NCBI RefSeq assembly: GCF_027497195.1
Contig: NZ_CP114905.1
Coordinates: 6,211,001 to 6,275,000, forward strand
DNA from: Streptomyces sp. WMMC500
GTDB taxonomy: Bacteria > Actinomycetota > Actinomycetes > Streptomycetales > Streptomycetaceae
Reading direction: 5' to 3'
DNA length: 64,000 bases
Position numbers and translations under genes: made by a program. Every line of letters starts with the position of its first letter. Position 1 is the stretch's first letter. Shown here one piece after another: positions 14,488 through 23,762 of the stretch. The notes under the pieces were generated by a model that had not been told where the DNA came from, searched no databases, and saw nothing but the letters and a program-made list of their open reading frames with translations.

Positions 14488-15780
14488 ATGGTTAGTGGGG
14501 TGGGTGCGGTGGGTTCGTCTGCGGTTCTGGAGGGTGATCACCTGCGGGTCGGGCGGGCCGCCGGGCGCCGCAACACCGCCGTGCTCGTCGCGTTCACCGG
14601 GCTGACGAACCTCGCCGACGGCGTCGTGAAGATGGCCCTGCCGCTGCTCGCCGCCCGCGCCGGCGGCTCCCCCGCGCAGGTCACCGGGGTGGCGCTGGCC
14701 ATCTCGCTGCCCTGGCTGCTCGTCGCCCTGCACGCGGGCGTGCTCGCCGACCGCGTCGACCGGCGCCGGCTGCTGTGGGTCGTCAACGTGCTGCGGCTGC
14801 TCGTGATGGTGCCGCTGCTCGTCGCCGCCGCGAGCGGCGGGCTGTCCCTCTGGCTGCTGGCCGCCGCCGGCGCGGCCGTCGGTGTCGCCGACGTCGTCGC
14901 CTCCACGGCGGCCACCGCGCTGGTCCCCGCCGCGGTGCCGCCCGCCGGCCGGGACGGGGCGAACGCGTGGATGGCCGGGGCGGAGACGGTGTTCAGCGAG
15001 TTCGCCGGGCCGTTCGTCGGCGGGCTGCTCGTCGCGCTGGGCGCCGGGTACGCGCTGGGCGCGACCTGGGCCGCGTACGCCGCGGCGGCGCTCGTGCTGC
15101 TGCTGCTCGCGGGGCGGTTCCGGGCCGGCCCCGTACCGTACGGGAGCGAGCCGGGGGAGCGGGCGCCCGCCACCACCGTCAACGGGCAGATCGCCGAGGG
15201 CCTGCGCTACCTGTGGCGGCACCGCCTGCTGCGCTCCCTCTCCCTCATCCTCACCGTGCTCTCCGGCACCTGGGGCGCCTGGCTCGCGCTCATCCCCCTG
15301 TACGCCACCCGCGACATGGGCCTGACGCCCGGCGAGTACGGCGCCCTGCTGAGCGCGCTCGGCATCGGCGGACTCCTCGGCGCCGCCACCGTGACCTGGC
15401 TGGGCAGGCTGCTGGGCCGCCGCCGCGTGATGCTCGCCGACCTCGTCGGCACCGCCGCGATGGCCGCCGTCCCGGCGCTCACCGCGGACGCGCGCGCCGT
15501 CGCCGCGGCGGCGTTCCTCGGCGGGCTCGGCGGCACGCTGTGGACGGTCAACAGCCGTACGGTCATCCAGCGGGCGGTGCCGGACGCGATGCTCGGCCGG
15601 TTCAGCTCCGCGAACCGGATGTTCGCCTGGGGCGCGATGCCGCTGGGCGCCGGGCTGGTGGGGCTGCTGGCGGAACTCGCCGGACCGCGGGCGGCGTTCG
15701 GCTTCTTCGCGGTGGCCTCGGCGCTGACGGTCCCGTTCTTCCTGCGGGCGGCGCGCCGGGGCGCGGACGCGCTGCGCTGA
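14488..15780 (+). CDS. MFS transporter (EntS/MFS_3-like exporter)
   Basis: A 430-residue membrane protein if started at ATG 14488; GTG codons a few positions later are alternatives because no strong ribosome binding site decides. Twelve hydrophobic segments can be counted. The loop between helices 2 and 3 carries the MFS motif (GVLADRVDRRRLL), and the repeat half has TWLGRLLGRRRVML. The arrangement resembles the enterobactin exporter/tetracycline-like MFS_3 group. It probably exports a small toxic or secreted compound by proton antiport. The divergent CGNR regulator is the likely controller. Confidence 0.85.
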   Translation: MVSGVGAVGSSAVLEGDHLRVGRAAGRRNTAVLVAFTGLTNLADGVVKMALPLLAARAGGSPAQVTGVALAISLPWLLVALHAGVLADRVDRRRLLWVVNVLRLLVMVPLLVAAASGGLSLWLLAAAGAAVGVADVVASTAATALVPAAVPPAGRDGANAWMAGAETVFSEFAGPFVGGLLVALGAGYALGATWAAYAAAALVLLLLAGRFRAGPVPYGSEPGERAPATTVNGQIAEGLRYLWRHRLLRSLSLILTVLSGTWGAWLALIPLYATRDMGLTPGEYGALLSALGIGGLLGAATVTWLGRLLGRRRVMLADLVGTAAMAAVPALTADARAVAAAAFLGGLGGTLWTVNSRTVIQRAVPDAMLGRFSSANRMFAWGAMPLGAGLVGLLAELAGPRAAFGFFAVASALTVPFFLRAARRGADALR

Positions 15781-15797
15781 GGGCGTGCCGGACGGCT

Positions 15798-15820
15798 CCC
15801 CGGAAATTTTTTCCGCGGGG
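15798..15820 (+). terminator. Hairpin with A/T centre after MFS gene
   Basis: CCCCGGAAA (15798-15806) and TTCCGCGGGG (15811-15820) form an imperfect stem around a T tract, 17 bp after the MFS stop and before the promoter of the DGPF gene. Confidence 0.4.
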
Positions 15821-15900
15821 CTGTCGAGAAACGGCGATCGGCTGCGTCCCAGGGGTGAATGCGGCCCACAATGGGCCCTGATCCCGGCAAGGAGAACATC

Positions 15901-16308
15901 ATGGCCAAGTACCTGCTGCTCAAGCACTACCGTGGCGCGCCGGCGGCGGTCAACGACGTCCCGATGGACCAGTGGAAGCCGGAGGAGGTCACGGCCCACA
16001 TCCAGTACATGCGTGACTTCGCCACCCGGCTGGAGGCCACCGGCGAGTTCGTCGGCGAGCAGGCGCTCGCCCCGGAGGGCACCTTCGTCCGCTACGACGG
16101 CGAGGGGCGGCCGCCCGTCACCGACGGGCCGTTCGCCGAGACCAAGGACCTCATCGCAGGCTGGATGGTCATCGACGTCGAGACCTACGACCGCGCGCTG
16201 GAGCTGGCCGCCGAGCTGTCGGCCGCGCCGGGCGCGGGCGGCAAGCCGATCCACGAGTGGCTCGAGATCCGCCCGGCCTACGGCGTGCAGGCCGCGGCCG
16301 CCGAGTGA
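15901..16308 (+). CDS. YCII/DGPF-domain protein
   Basis: A 135-residue protein with an AAGGAG ribosome binding site before ATG 15901. It opens with MAKYLLLKHYRG and contains the signature VTDGPFAETKDLIAGWMVID, typical of the DGPF (PhnB/YCII-like) family: dimeric alpha-beta ferredoxin-like proteins found beside ECF sigma factors. Its stop overlaps the GTG of the sigma factor gene (GTGA), so the two are made together. DGPF proteins may sense a signal for the sigma factor or be its target; the mechanism is not settled. Confidence 0.9.
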   Translation: MAKYLLLKHYRGAPAAVNDVPMDQWKPEEVTAHIQYMRDFATRLEATGEFVGEQALAPEGTFVRYDGEGRPPVTDGPFAETKDLIAGWMVIDVETYDRALELAAELSAAPGAGGKPIHEWLEIRPAYGVQAAAAE

Positions 16309-17456
16309 ACGAGCCGCTGCTGCGGGAGCTGGTGCCCGAGGTCATCGGAGTTCTCGTCCGCCGCGGAGCAGACTTCGCGGCGGCCGAGGACGCCGTCCAG
16401 GACGCCCTGGTCGAGGCCGTGCGCACCTGGTCCGACGACCCCCCGAGGGATCCCAAGGGGTGGCTGGTCACGGTGGCGTGGCGCAAGTTCCTCGACGCCG
16501 TACGGGCCGACACCTCCCGGCGGCGGCGCGAGGAGCAGGTCGACGCCGAGCCCGTGCCGTCCGCCGCCCCGGGCGGGTCGGTGGACGACACGCTCCAGCT
16601 CTACTTCCTGTGCGCACACCCGTCCCTGACGCCGGCCTCGGCCGTCGCGCTGACGCTGCGCGCGGTCGGCGGCCTGACCACGCGGCAGATCGCGCGGGCC
16701 TACCTGGTGCCGGAGGCCACCATGGCCCAGCGGATCAGCAGGGCCAAGCGGACGGTCTCCGGCATACGGTTCGACCAGCCCGGCGACGTCGCGACCGTGC
16801 TGCGCGTGCTCTACCTCGTCTTCAACGAGGGCTACTCCGGCGACGTCGACCTCTCCGCCGAGGCGATCCGGCTGACCCGGCAACTGGCGGCCAGGACCAG
16901 CCACGAGGAGGTCGCGGGGCTGCTGGCGCTCATGCTGCTGCACCACGCGCGCCGGCCGGCGCGGACCGGTGCCGACGGCAGGCTGGTGCCGCTCGCCGAG
17001 CAGGACCGCGGGCTGTGGGACACCGGACTGATCGCCGAGGGCGTCCGGATCCTCCAGGCGGCGCTGGCCCGCGACCGCCTGGGGGAGTTCCAGGCCCAGG
17101 CGGCCGTCGCCGCGCTCCACGCGGACGCCCCGGTGGCGGGGGAGACGGACTGGGTGCAGATCGTCGAGTGGTACGACGAACTCGTCCGCCTCACCGACAG
17201 CCCGGTGGCCCGGCTCAACCGCGCGGTGGCGGTGGGCGAGGCCGACGGCGCGCGGGCGGGGCTTGCGGCCCTGGCGGAGCTGGACCCGTCGCTGCCGCGG
17301 TACGCGGCGGTGGCGGCGTACCTGCACGAGCGGGACGGCGACGCCGAGACGGCCGCCCGGCTGTACGCCGAGGCGGCCCGCTCGGCGCCGAACATCCCGG
17401 AACGGGATCACCTGACGCGGCAGGCGGCGCGGCTCAACACGCTGCTGCGGGGGTGA
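16305..17456 (+). CDS. ECF42-type RNA polymerase sigma factor with C-terminal TPR-like extension
   Basis: A 383-residue protein from the coupled GTG 16305. Region sigma-2 spans about residues 15-85 (FAAAEDAVQDALVEAVRTW, GWLVTVAWRKFLDAVRAD) and sigma-4 about 115-175 (GGLTTRQIARAYLVPEATMA, QRISRAKRTV). The remaining 200 residues contain the segment FNEGYSGDVD and helical repeats like TPRs (RLNRAVAVGEADGARAGLAA, then YLHERDGDAETAARLY). Length and extension fit the ECF42 group, which has no classical anti-sigma factor and co-occurs with DGPF proteins. It would direct polymerase to a small regulon, often including its own partner gene. Confidence 0.92.
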   Translation: MNEPLLRELVPEVIGVLVRRGADFAAAEDAVQDALVEAVRTWSDDPPRDPKGWLVTVAWRKFLDAVRADTSRRRREEQVDAEPVPSAAPGGSVDDTLQLYFLCAHPSLTPASAVALTLRAVGGLTTRQIARAYLVPEATMAQRISRAKRTVSGIRFDQPGDVATVLRVLYLVFNEGYSGDVDLSAEAIRLTRQLAARTSHEEVAGLLALMLLHHARRPARTGADGRLVPLAEQDRGLWDTGLIAEGVRILQAALARDRLGEFQAQAAVAALHADAPVAGETDWVQIVEWYDELVRLTDSPVARLNRAVAVGEADGARAGLAALAELDPSLPRYAAVAAYLHERDGDAETAARLYAEAARSAPNIPERDHLTRQAARLNTLLRG

Positions 17457-17633
17457 TGGCGCGGGTGAAGGCGGCGCTCCGCCGGTGGTCGCCGGGCGCT
17501 GTGCGCTGTGCGCGATGCGCGGTGCGCCGTGCGTCGTGCGTCGGCGGGCTTTGTCGGTGGGGCGGCCTACCCTTGGGCGGGTGTGCGGGGGGTTGCCTTT
17601 CTCGGGCAGGGGTTCGGGTGTGGGGCGAGAGCG

Positions 17634-19946
17634 TCACCTCTCCGCGTACGGGGCCAGCGGGTTCTTCAGCGTGCCCACCAACTGCAGCGCCGCCGACGGG
17701 TCCGTCAGGTCGACCATCTGCCGGTTGTCCCGCAACTGCAGCCTGTTGAGGCACGACAGCGCGAACTCCGGCGCGAACAGGTCGTGCCGCTCGAACCTGT
17801 CCGCCAGGTCCGGCACCGCCGCCCGGTAGTCCCGCGCGCACTCCGCGACCGTGCGCCAGAAGTCCTCCTCGCCCAGCACCCCCGCCTCGTCCAGCAGCGG
17901 TGCCAGGAAGCGGAAGAAGCAGTCGAAGACGTCCGTGAAGACGGACAGCAGGTGCATGTCGTCGGGGACCTCGGCCCGGATGCGCTCCGCCGCCGGCGGC
18001 AGCGGCAGGTCCGGGTCCATGACCACGACCTCCTCCGCGATGTCCTTGAACAGCGCCCGCTCCACCGCCCCCGCCTCGTCCAGCACCAGGATGACGTTCT
18101 CGCCGTGCGGCATGAACGCCAGCCCGTACGCGTAGAAGGCGTGCAGCAGCGGCGTCAGGTACGCGTCGAGATAGCGGCGCAGCCACACCTCCGGCGGCAG
18201 CCCCGAGCCCTCGATCAGCGACGCCGCCAGCGGCCGGCCCGCGCGGTCGGTGTGCAGCAGCGCCGCCATCGTGGCGAGCCGCTGCCCCTCGGCGAGCCGC
18301 GGCACCGGGCTCTCCCGCCACAGCGCGGCGAGCATCTTGCGGTACGGCGAGCCGGGGGCGGTGGCGGCCTCGTACGCCTCGTGGCGGTAGCCGACCGCGG
18401 CCAGTTCGCGCAGGATCGCAAGGCCCGTGCCGCGCAGCACCTCGTCCTGCTCGACCAGCCCGGCGACCCAGTCGTTGATCGCGGGCGTGGCCTCCATGTA
18501 CGCGGCCGACAGCCCGCGCATGAAGCCCATGTTGAGGACGGACAGCGCGGTCTTGACGTAGTGCCGCCGGGGCGCGGAGGTGTTGAAGAAGGTGCGTATC
18601 GACTGCTGCGGCTGGTACGTGTCCGCGCTCTCGCCGAGGTACACCAGCCGGCGCGCGGCGACCTCGCCCGCGAAGGTGACGGAGAGCTTGTGCTCCCACT
18701 GCCAGGGGTGCGCGGGCATGAGCAGGTAGTCGTCCGGGTCCAGGTTCAGGGCCCGCAGCCGGGCGGCGAAGTCCTCGCGTACGCCCGGCTCCAGCTCGGC
18801 GCGCAGGAGCGTGTCGTAGTCGAGGTCGGCGGCGCAGGTGAACGTCGCCCGGTCGCGGTGGGCGGCGAGCCAGACGAGGCGGGTGCGGGCGCCGGTCTCG
18901 GGGGCGTACGCGCGGTAGTCCCCGGCGCCCAGGCCCAGGCGGCCGTTGTTGGCGACGAAGCAGGGGTGGCCCTCGGTCATCCCCGCCTCGATCCGCTGGA
19001 AGTCCGCGTGCGCGAGGTCCGCGTCCTCGGGGCCGGTGAGCTTGTACGCGGTGCTCGCCAGCGTGGACGTGATCTCCTCCAGGTACACGGGCAGCACCTC
19101 GTCGCTCAGCCCCAGCGGCTTGCGCAGCTCCGTGAAGAACCGCAGCGCGTCGAGCCCGGACCCCTCCGGCGGGTCGCCGGGGGCGTGCCGGCTGACGGTG
19201 TCCGGGGCGACGCGCCAGTGGTCCAGCGCGTAGCGCCGGGCCTCGAAGCGGTACTCGGCGTCCCCCGCCCGTAGCGCGTACGAGCCGACCCCCCGCGGCT
19301 CCGGCGTCAGCAGCCGCTCGTGGGTGAACTCGCCGATCGCCTTGGCCAGCAGCCGGCGGGTGGCCTCCGCCCAGCGGTCGGGGGTGAGGTGCCCGGTGGC
19401 GTCGGGGGCGGTGGCCGCCGTCTGCGCTGCGGTGAACTGCGCGCGGGTGCAGAAGCTCAGCAGCGCGTCCTTCCCGGGGTCCCCGGGTATGCGTACGCGG
19501 CGCGCCACGCGGAAGCCCACGGCCTCGTTCAGCGCGTGCACCGCGGTGTTGCGCGCGTCGGGCTCGACCACGACCCGGCGCACCGCCGGGTCGGCGAACA
19601 GCCACTCCATCACCGCCGTGATGACCGCCCGGGTGAATCCGTGCACCGGGGTGTCCGCCGGCGCGGTCAGGAAGTGCATCCCGACGTCGCCGTCCTCGGC
19701 GTCGTACACGCCGGTCAGCTCGCGGTGCGCCGGGTCGTAGCGCTCGGCGAGGAAGGCGGGGACGCCGTCGGCGAGGCCGAGGAAGGCGTCGTGGTGCGGA
19801 TCGGCGGAGATCCGGGCGTACTCCTTCTCGACCTCCTCCGGCGTGCAGCCCTGCATCAGCCAGAAGGCGGCCTTGGGGTGGGTGACCCAGGTGTGCAGCA
19901 GCGGCGCGTCCTGGACCGGGTCCAGGGGGCGCAGGGTGAGTTTCAT
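17634..19946 (-). CDS. desCD: Fused acyltransferase - NIS synthetase for desferrioxamine (DesC-DesD fusion)
   Basis: A 770-residue protein from the ATG at 19944-19946, which overlaps the desB stop (ATGA). Residues about 1-170 are a GNAT-type acyl-CoA transferase of the IucB/DesC kind (MHFLTAPADTPVHGFTRAVI, then VEPDARNTAVHALNEAVGF), which N-acylates hydroxycadaverine. After an Ala/Thr-rich linker (about 171-187) the IucA/IucC NIS synthetase (DesD) begins at HLTPDRWAEATRR. It keeps the family motifs MPAHPWQWEHKL, QPQQSIRTFFNTS, KTALSVLNMGFMRGL and FMPHGENVILVLDE, and would join and cyclise succinyl-hydroxycadaverine units. In S. coelicolor desC and desD are separate genes, so an in-frame fusion with no stop is notable. 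It is the last gene of the desA-B-CD operon. Confidence 0.9.
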   Translation of the reverse strand: MKLTLRPLDPVQDAPLLHTWVTHPKAAFWLMQGCTPEEVEKEYARISADPHHDAFLGLADGVPAFLAERYDPAHRELTGVYDAEDGDVGMHFLTAPADTPVHGFTRAVITAVMEWLFADPAVRRVVVEPDARNTAVHALNEAVGFRVARRVRIPGDPGKDALLSFCTRAQFTAAQTAATAPDATGHLTPDRWAEATRRLLAKAIGEFTHERLLTPEPRGVGSYALRAGDAEYRFEARRYALDHWRVAPDTVSRHAPGDPPEGSGLDALRFFTELRKPLGLSDEVLPVYLEEITSTLASTAYKLTGPEDADLAHADFQRIEAGMTEGHPCFVANNGRLGLGAGDYRAYAPETGARTRLVWLAAHRDRATFTCAADLDYDTLLRAELEPGVREDFAARLRALNLDPDDYLLMPAHPWQWEHKLSVTFAGEVAARRLVYLGESADTYQPQQSIRTFFNTSAPRRHYVKTALSVLNMGFMRGLSAAYMEATPAINDWVAGLVEQDEVLRGTGLAILRELAAVGYRHEAYEAATAPGSPYRKMLAALWRESPVPRLAEGQRLATMAALLHTDRAGRPLAASLIEGSGLPPEVWLRRYLDAYLTPLLHAFYAYGLAFMPHGENVILVLDEAGAVERALFKDIAEEVVVMDPDLPLPPAAERIRAEVPDDMHLLSVFTDVFDCFFRFLAPLLDEAGVLGEEDFWRTVAECARDYRAAVPDLADRFERHDLFAPEFALSCLNRLQLRDNRQMVDLTDPSAALQLVGTLKNPLAPYAER

Positions 19947-21244
19947 CAGGCCGGCGCTCCGAACTCCTGGAAGGCGATGGACTTCTCGACGGGGTAGACC
20001 TCGCGGCCCGCCATCTCGCGGATGATGCAGGAGTTGCGGTACGCGGCCATGCCGAGGTCGGGGGCGGCGAAGCCGTGCGTGTGCAGCTCGGCGTTCTGCA
20101 CGAAGACCTCGCGGCCCGCGCGGTCGACGGTGTAGTTGCGGGCGACGGCGAAGCGCCCCCGCTCGTCGCGCGCGAGGCGGTCGGCGATGCCGGCGAGGAA
20201 CGGCGGCTCCGCGTAGCGGTAGCCGGTGGCCAGCACCAGTCCCTGGGTGGCCAGGTCGAAGTCCCGGCCCTGCTCCTCGTGGCGCAGGCCCAGGGTGTAC
20301 GTGCCGTCCGCGTACCCGGCGGAGACGAGGGCGGTGTTGGTGAGCAGCCGGGTCGGCACCGGGCCGCGGCGGGACTTGACGTAGAGCAGGTCGAAGATGG
20401 CGTCGATCAGCTCGGTGTTGATGCCCTTGTAGAGGTTCTTCTGCGCGGGGCCCAGCCGGTCGCGGACGGGCGCGGGCAGCGCGTGGAAGTAGTCGACGTA
20501 CTCGGGCGAGGTCATCTCCAGCGTCAGCTTGGTGTACTCCAGCGGGAAGAACCGCGGCGAGCGGGTCACCCAGGTGAGGTGGTAGCCGTCGGGGCTCAGG
20601 TCCTGGAGCAGGTCGTAGTAGATCTCGGCGGCGCTCTGGCCGCTGCCGACGATCGTGACCGACTCCTTGGCGCGCAGCCGTTCCCTGTGCTCCAGATAGC
20701 GGCTGTTGTGGATCAGGTCGCCGCCGAGGCCGGCGCACGGCCCGGGCACGTACGGCGGCGTGCCGGTGCCCAGGACCAGCCGGCGCCCGCGGTACTCGCC
20801 CCGCTGGGTGCGCACGACGTACGTGCCGTCGGCCGCGTCCCGCTGGACGGCGGTGACTTCCTCGCCGAAGCGCACGCTCGGAAGTTTGGCGGCGGCCCAG
20901 CGGCAGTAGTCGTTGAACTCCTCGCGCAGCGGATAGAAGCTCTCGCGGATGTAGAAGGAGTACAGCCGCCCGGTCTCCTTCAGGTAGTTCAGGAAGGAGT
21001 ACGGGGACGTGGGGTCGGCCAGCGTGACCAGGTCCGACATGAACGGCGTCTGGAGCGTGCTGCCTTCGATGAACATCCCGGAGTGCCAGTCGAAGTCGGG
21101 CTTGCGCTCCAGGAAGACGCCGTCGAGGCCGTCGACCGGTTCGGCCAGACAGGCCAGGCCCAGGTTGAACGGGCCGAGGCCGACGGCGACGAAGTCGTGG
21201 ACGCGGCGCTCAGCGGGTGGGGACTGCGGGGACGTCGGGGACAA
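19946..21244 (-). CDS. desB: L-lysine/cadaverine N-monooxygenase DesB
   Basis: A 432-residue flavin N-hydroxylase. Residues about 16-36 hold the FAD site ([19 protein letters not shown]). [20 protein letters not shown] is typical of the siderophore amine hydroxylases, and an NADPH site lies at [33 protein letters not shown] is the C-terminal ATGY motif. It hydroxylates the free amine of cadaverine made by DesA. The start lies 35 bp inside the end of desA and the stop overlaps desCD, so the three genes are one translationally linked operon under the iron box before desA. Confidence 0.95.
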   Translation of the reverse strand: MSPTSPQSPPAERRVHDFVAVGLGPFNLGLACLAEPVDGLDGVFLERKPDFDWHSGMFIEGSTLQTPFMSDLVTLADPTSPYSFLNYLKETGRLYSFYIRESFYPLREEFNDYCRWAAAKLPSVRFGEEVTAVQRDAADGTYVVRTQRGEYRGRRLVLGTGTPPYVPGPCAGLGGDLIHNSRYLEHRERLRAKESVTIVGSGQSAAEIYYDLLQDLSPDGYHLTWVTRSPRFFPLEYTKLTLEMTSPEYVDYFHALPAPVRDRLGPAQKNLYKGINTELIDAIFDLLYVKSRRGPVPTRLLTNTALVSAGYADGTYTLGLRHEEQGRDFDLATQGLVLATGYRYAEPPFLAGIADRLARDERGRFAVARNYTVDRAGREVFVQNAELHTHGFAAPDLGMAAYRNSCIIREMAGREVYPVEKSIAFQEFGAPA

Positions 21245-22769
21245 GGGATTCTCCCGTGTAGGCGGCGGCGTGCTCGGCTATGAGGTCGAGGACGGCGGCG
21301 AGGTCCTCGGTCGTGGTCTCGGGGTTGAGCAGCGTGAACTTCAGGTAGTGCCGGCCGTCGACCTTGGTGCCCGCCACCATCGCGGCACCGGAGGCGGCCA
21401 GTTGCGCGCGGGCGTGCAGGTTGGCGGCGTCGATCAGCGCGGGGTCGGCGAGAGCGGGGTCGGCGAGCGCGGGGTCCGCTCCGGTGCCGGCCACGCCTGC
21501 CGCGCCTGCCGTGCTCCCCGGGGCGTAGCGGAAGACCAGCGTCGACAACTGCGGCCGGGCGACGACTTCGAAGCGGGGGTCCTCGTCCAGCAGCCGCCAG
21601 CCGGCGCCCGCGAGGTCGCAGACCTCGTCGAAGAGCGCGCCGACGCCGTCGGCGCCCATGACCCGCAGCGTCAGCCACAGCTTGAGCGCGTCGAACCTGC
21701 GGGTGGTCTGGAGCGACTTGTCGACCTGGTTGGGGATCTGCTCGGCGGCCATGCGCTCGGGGTTGAGGTACTCGGCGTGGTACGTCGCGTGCCGCAGGGT
21801 CGCCCGGTCCCGTACCAGCACGGCCGACGAGCTGACCGGCTGGAAGAAGGACTTGTGGAAGTCGACGGTCACGGAGTCGGCGCGCTCGATGCCGCTGAGC
21901 AGGTGCCGGCGGCGGCCGGAGACCAGCAGCCCGCAGCCGTACGCCGCGTCCACGTGCAGCCACACGCCGTACCCCGCGCAGAGCCCGGCGATCTGCGGCA
22001 GCGGGTCGACGCTGCCGAAGTCGGTGGTGCCGGCGGTGGCGACGACGGCCATGGGGACGAGGTCGTCGCGCTGCACCTGCGCGAGCGCCGCGGCCAGCGC
22101 GGCGGGCCGCATCCGGCGCTCCGCGTCGCACGGCACCTCGATGACCGCCTCTTCGCCGAGGCCGAGCAGCAAGGCCGCCTTGCGGACGCTGAAGTGGCCG
22201 TGCGCGGAGGCGAGGATGCGCAGCCGGGGCAGGATCTCGGCGGTGCGCAGCCCGGCGCCGTGCTGTTTGCGTACGCCGTCGCACGCCTCCTCGCGGGCGA
22301 GCAGCAGGGCGTGCAGGTTGGACTGGGTGCCGCCGGAGGTGAACACCCCGTCCGCGGCCGGGCCGAGGCCGATGCGGGCGGCGGTCCAGTCGATGAGGCG
22401 GCGCTCGATGAGCGTGCCGCCGGCGGACTGGTCCCAGGTGTCCAGAGAGGAGTTGACGGCGGAGAGCACCGCCTCGCCGAGCACGGCGGGGATGACGACG
22501 GGGCAGTTGAGGTGGGCGAGGTAGCGCGGGTGGTGGAAGTACACGGCGTCGCGCAGGTAGAGCCGGTCCAGCTCCTCCAGGGCGGCGGCGGCGTCACCGA
22601 GGGGGAGGTCGAGGTCGACGGCGTCGACGACCGGGGCGAGGGCGGGGGGTGTGATGCCCGTGAACGGGCGGTCTGCATGGGCCAGTCGGGCCGCGATGTG
22701 CTCGACGCCTGCGGTGACCGTACGGCGGTAGGTGCCGGCGGTGCGGTCGTTGAGCAGGTGGGACCTCAT
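21210..22769 (-). CDS. desA: Pyridoxal-phosphate lysine decarboxylase DesA
   Basis: A 519-residue group II PLP decarboxylase. The ATG at 22767-22769 has a GAGGA site eight bases upstream. Motifs include [44 protein letters not shown] (PLP-ring Asp) and the Schiff-base lysine in [14 protein letters not shown]. It converts lysine to cadaverine, the first step of desferrioxamine synthesis. An odd insertion is present near residues 425-450: a 15-bp unit repeated three times gives tandem ADPAL residues in a Gly/Ala-rich loop. Iron control is shown by the box at 22809-22827. Confidence 0.95.
   Translation of the reverse strand: MRSHLLNDRTAGTYRRTVTAGVEHIAARLAHADRPFTGITPPALAPVVDAVDLDLPLGDAAAALEELDRLYLRDAVYFHHPRYLAHLNCPVVIPAVLGEAVLSAVNSSLDTWDQSAGGTLIERRLIDWTAARIGLGPAADGVFTSGGTQSNLHALLLAREEACDGVRKQHGAGLRTAEILPRLRILASAHGHFSVRKAALLLGLGEEAVIEVPCDAERRMRPAALAAALAQVQRDDLVPMAVVATAGTTDFGSVDPLPQIAGLCAGYGVWLHVDAAYGCGLLVSGRRRHLLSGIERADSVTVDFHKSFFQPVSSSAVLVRDRATLRHATYHAEYLNPERMAAEQIPNQVDKSLQTTRRFDALKLWLTLRVMGADGVGALFDEVCDLAGAGWRLLDEDPRFEVVARPQLSTLVFRYAPGSTAGAAGVAGTGADPALADPALADPALIDAANLHARAQLAASGAAMVAGTKVDGRHYLKFTLLNPETTTEDLAAVLDLIAEHAAAYTGESLVPDVPAVPTR
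21439..21483. repeat. Three tandem 15-bp units inside desA
   Basis: The plus-strand unit GCGGGGTCGGCGAGA recurs at 21439-21453, 21454-21468 (one change) and partly at 21469-21483, encoding three ADPAL pentapeptides in a flexible loop. Replication slippage is the likely origin. Confidence 0.8.
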
Positions 22770-22808
22770 GGATGCTGTCCTCACTACGACGGGATGGGAC
22801 CCAGAAAC

Positions 22809-22827
22809 TTAGGGAAGCCTAACCTAA
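22809..22827. promoter_or_regulatory. Iron box (DmdR1/IdeR operator) of desA operon
   Basis: TTAGGGAAGCCTAACCTAA is a 19-bp near-palindrome that matches the actinobacterial iron box (TTAGGTTAGGCTNACCTAA) at most positions. It lies about 40 bp before the desA ATG, where Fe(II)-bound repressor would shut off siderophore synthesis. Confidence 0.9.
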
Positions 22828-22879
22828 GTATTTGGTCCTAGGGCTCTCGCCCCCGTCGTTTCGGCCACGCGTCGCCGGC

Positions 22880-23761
22880 TCACCCCGCGGTGGGGGAGTC
22901 GTCGCCGGCCTCCGCCTCGGAGCGGAACTGGTCCTCGGAGGCGCCGCGGCGCCAGTAGCCGGTGAAGGCGACCGCCCGGCGGTCGAACTTCCGCTCCCGT
23001 ACGAGCTGCCGGCGCAGCTCCCGCACCATCCCCGCCTCGCCCGCGAGCCAGGCGTACGGCGTCCCCGCGGGCAGCTCCGCGGCGCGCAGTGCGTCGACCA
23101 CGCCGGCGGTGGGGCCGGTGAGCCAGGTGATCTCCACGTCCGCGGGGGTGTCCAGTTTCAGTGCGTCGCCGGGGTGCGGGACGCGGATCCACGCCTTGGC
23201 CGGCAGCCCCGCGGGCAGCGACTCCAGGATCGCCGCGGCGGCCGGCAGCGCGGTCTCGTCGGCGGCCACGACGACGTGGTCGGCGCCCGCGGGCAGCCGG
23301 AAGCGCACGCCGGTGTTGTCCGGCACGGCCGGGCCCAGCGCGATGATCCGGTCGCCGGGCTCGGCCCCGCTCGCCCACCGCGCGGCGGGGCCCGCCGGGT
23401 CGGTGTGCAGCACGAAGTCGATGTCGACCTCGCCGGGGCGCTGCGCGCGCACCGTGTACGAGCGCAGCACGGCCCGTACGTCCGGGTCGAGCGCGCGGTA
23501 CTCGTCGAACCAGTCGGGGCCCGTGGGCATCACCGGCTCCGCCTGGCCGGGGTGCGGCAGGAACAGCGACAGGCTCTGGTCGCACCCGCCGGAGGCGAAG
23601 CCGTCGAGGCTGCCGGAGCCGTCGTCCCCGAAGGTGACGCGCAGGAGGGTGGGGCTGAGCCGCTCGGTGCGGGTGACGTCGAGGCGGAAGAAGCGGAACG
23701 GCTCGGCGGGCGCGGTGTCCGCCGCCGGCTCCCGGGTCTGCGCGGTCGGTTCCGTGGTCAC
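22880..23761 (-). CDS. Siderophore-interacting flavoprotein (ViuB/SIP family ferric reductase)
   Basis: A 293-residue protein with a GTG start (23759-23761) behind an AAGGTGA site. It opens with a disordered Thr/Ala/Pro tail (1-22). An FAD-binding beta barrel follows with the RSYTVR motif (about residues 99-104) and DIDFVLH, then a NAD(P)H-binding domain (DHVVVAADETALPAAAAILE) and the SIP C-terminal signature (AWLAGEAGMVRELRRQL, VAFTGYWRRG). Such enzymes reduce Fe(III) in imported ferrioxamine to release iron in the cytosol. It starts just after the stop of the binding-protein gene desE, so they share a transcript and an iron box. Confidence 0.93.
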   Translation of the reverse strand: MTTEPTAQTREPAADTAPAEPFRFFRLDVTRTERLSPTLLRVTFGDDGSGSLDGFASGGCDQSLSLFLPHPGQAEPVMPTGPDWFDEYRALDPDVRAVLRSYTVRAQRPGEVDIDFVLHTDPAGPAARWASGAEPGDRIIALGPAVPDNTGVRFRLPAGADHVVVAADETALPAAAAILESLPAGLPAKAWIRVPHPGDALKLDTPADVEITWLTGPTAGVVDALRAAELPAGTPYAWLAGEAGMVRELRRQLVRERKFDRRAVAFTGYWRRGASEDQFRSEAEAGDDSPTAG

Positions 23762-23762
23762 G

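Noticed and set aside
14476..16254. A 592-codon minus-strand open frame opposite the MFS and DGPF genes
   Set aside because: Composition is Arg/Pro/Gln/Glu-rich shadow sequence; both plus-strand genes have recognised families and ribosome binding sites.
19947..20738. N-terminal extension of the DesCD fusion upstream of 19946
   Set aside because: The frame stays open, but it is Arg/Pro-rich shadow of desB; the ATG at 19946 overlapping the desB stop begins a proper acyltransferase domain.
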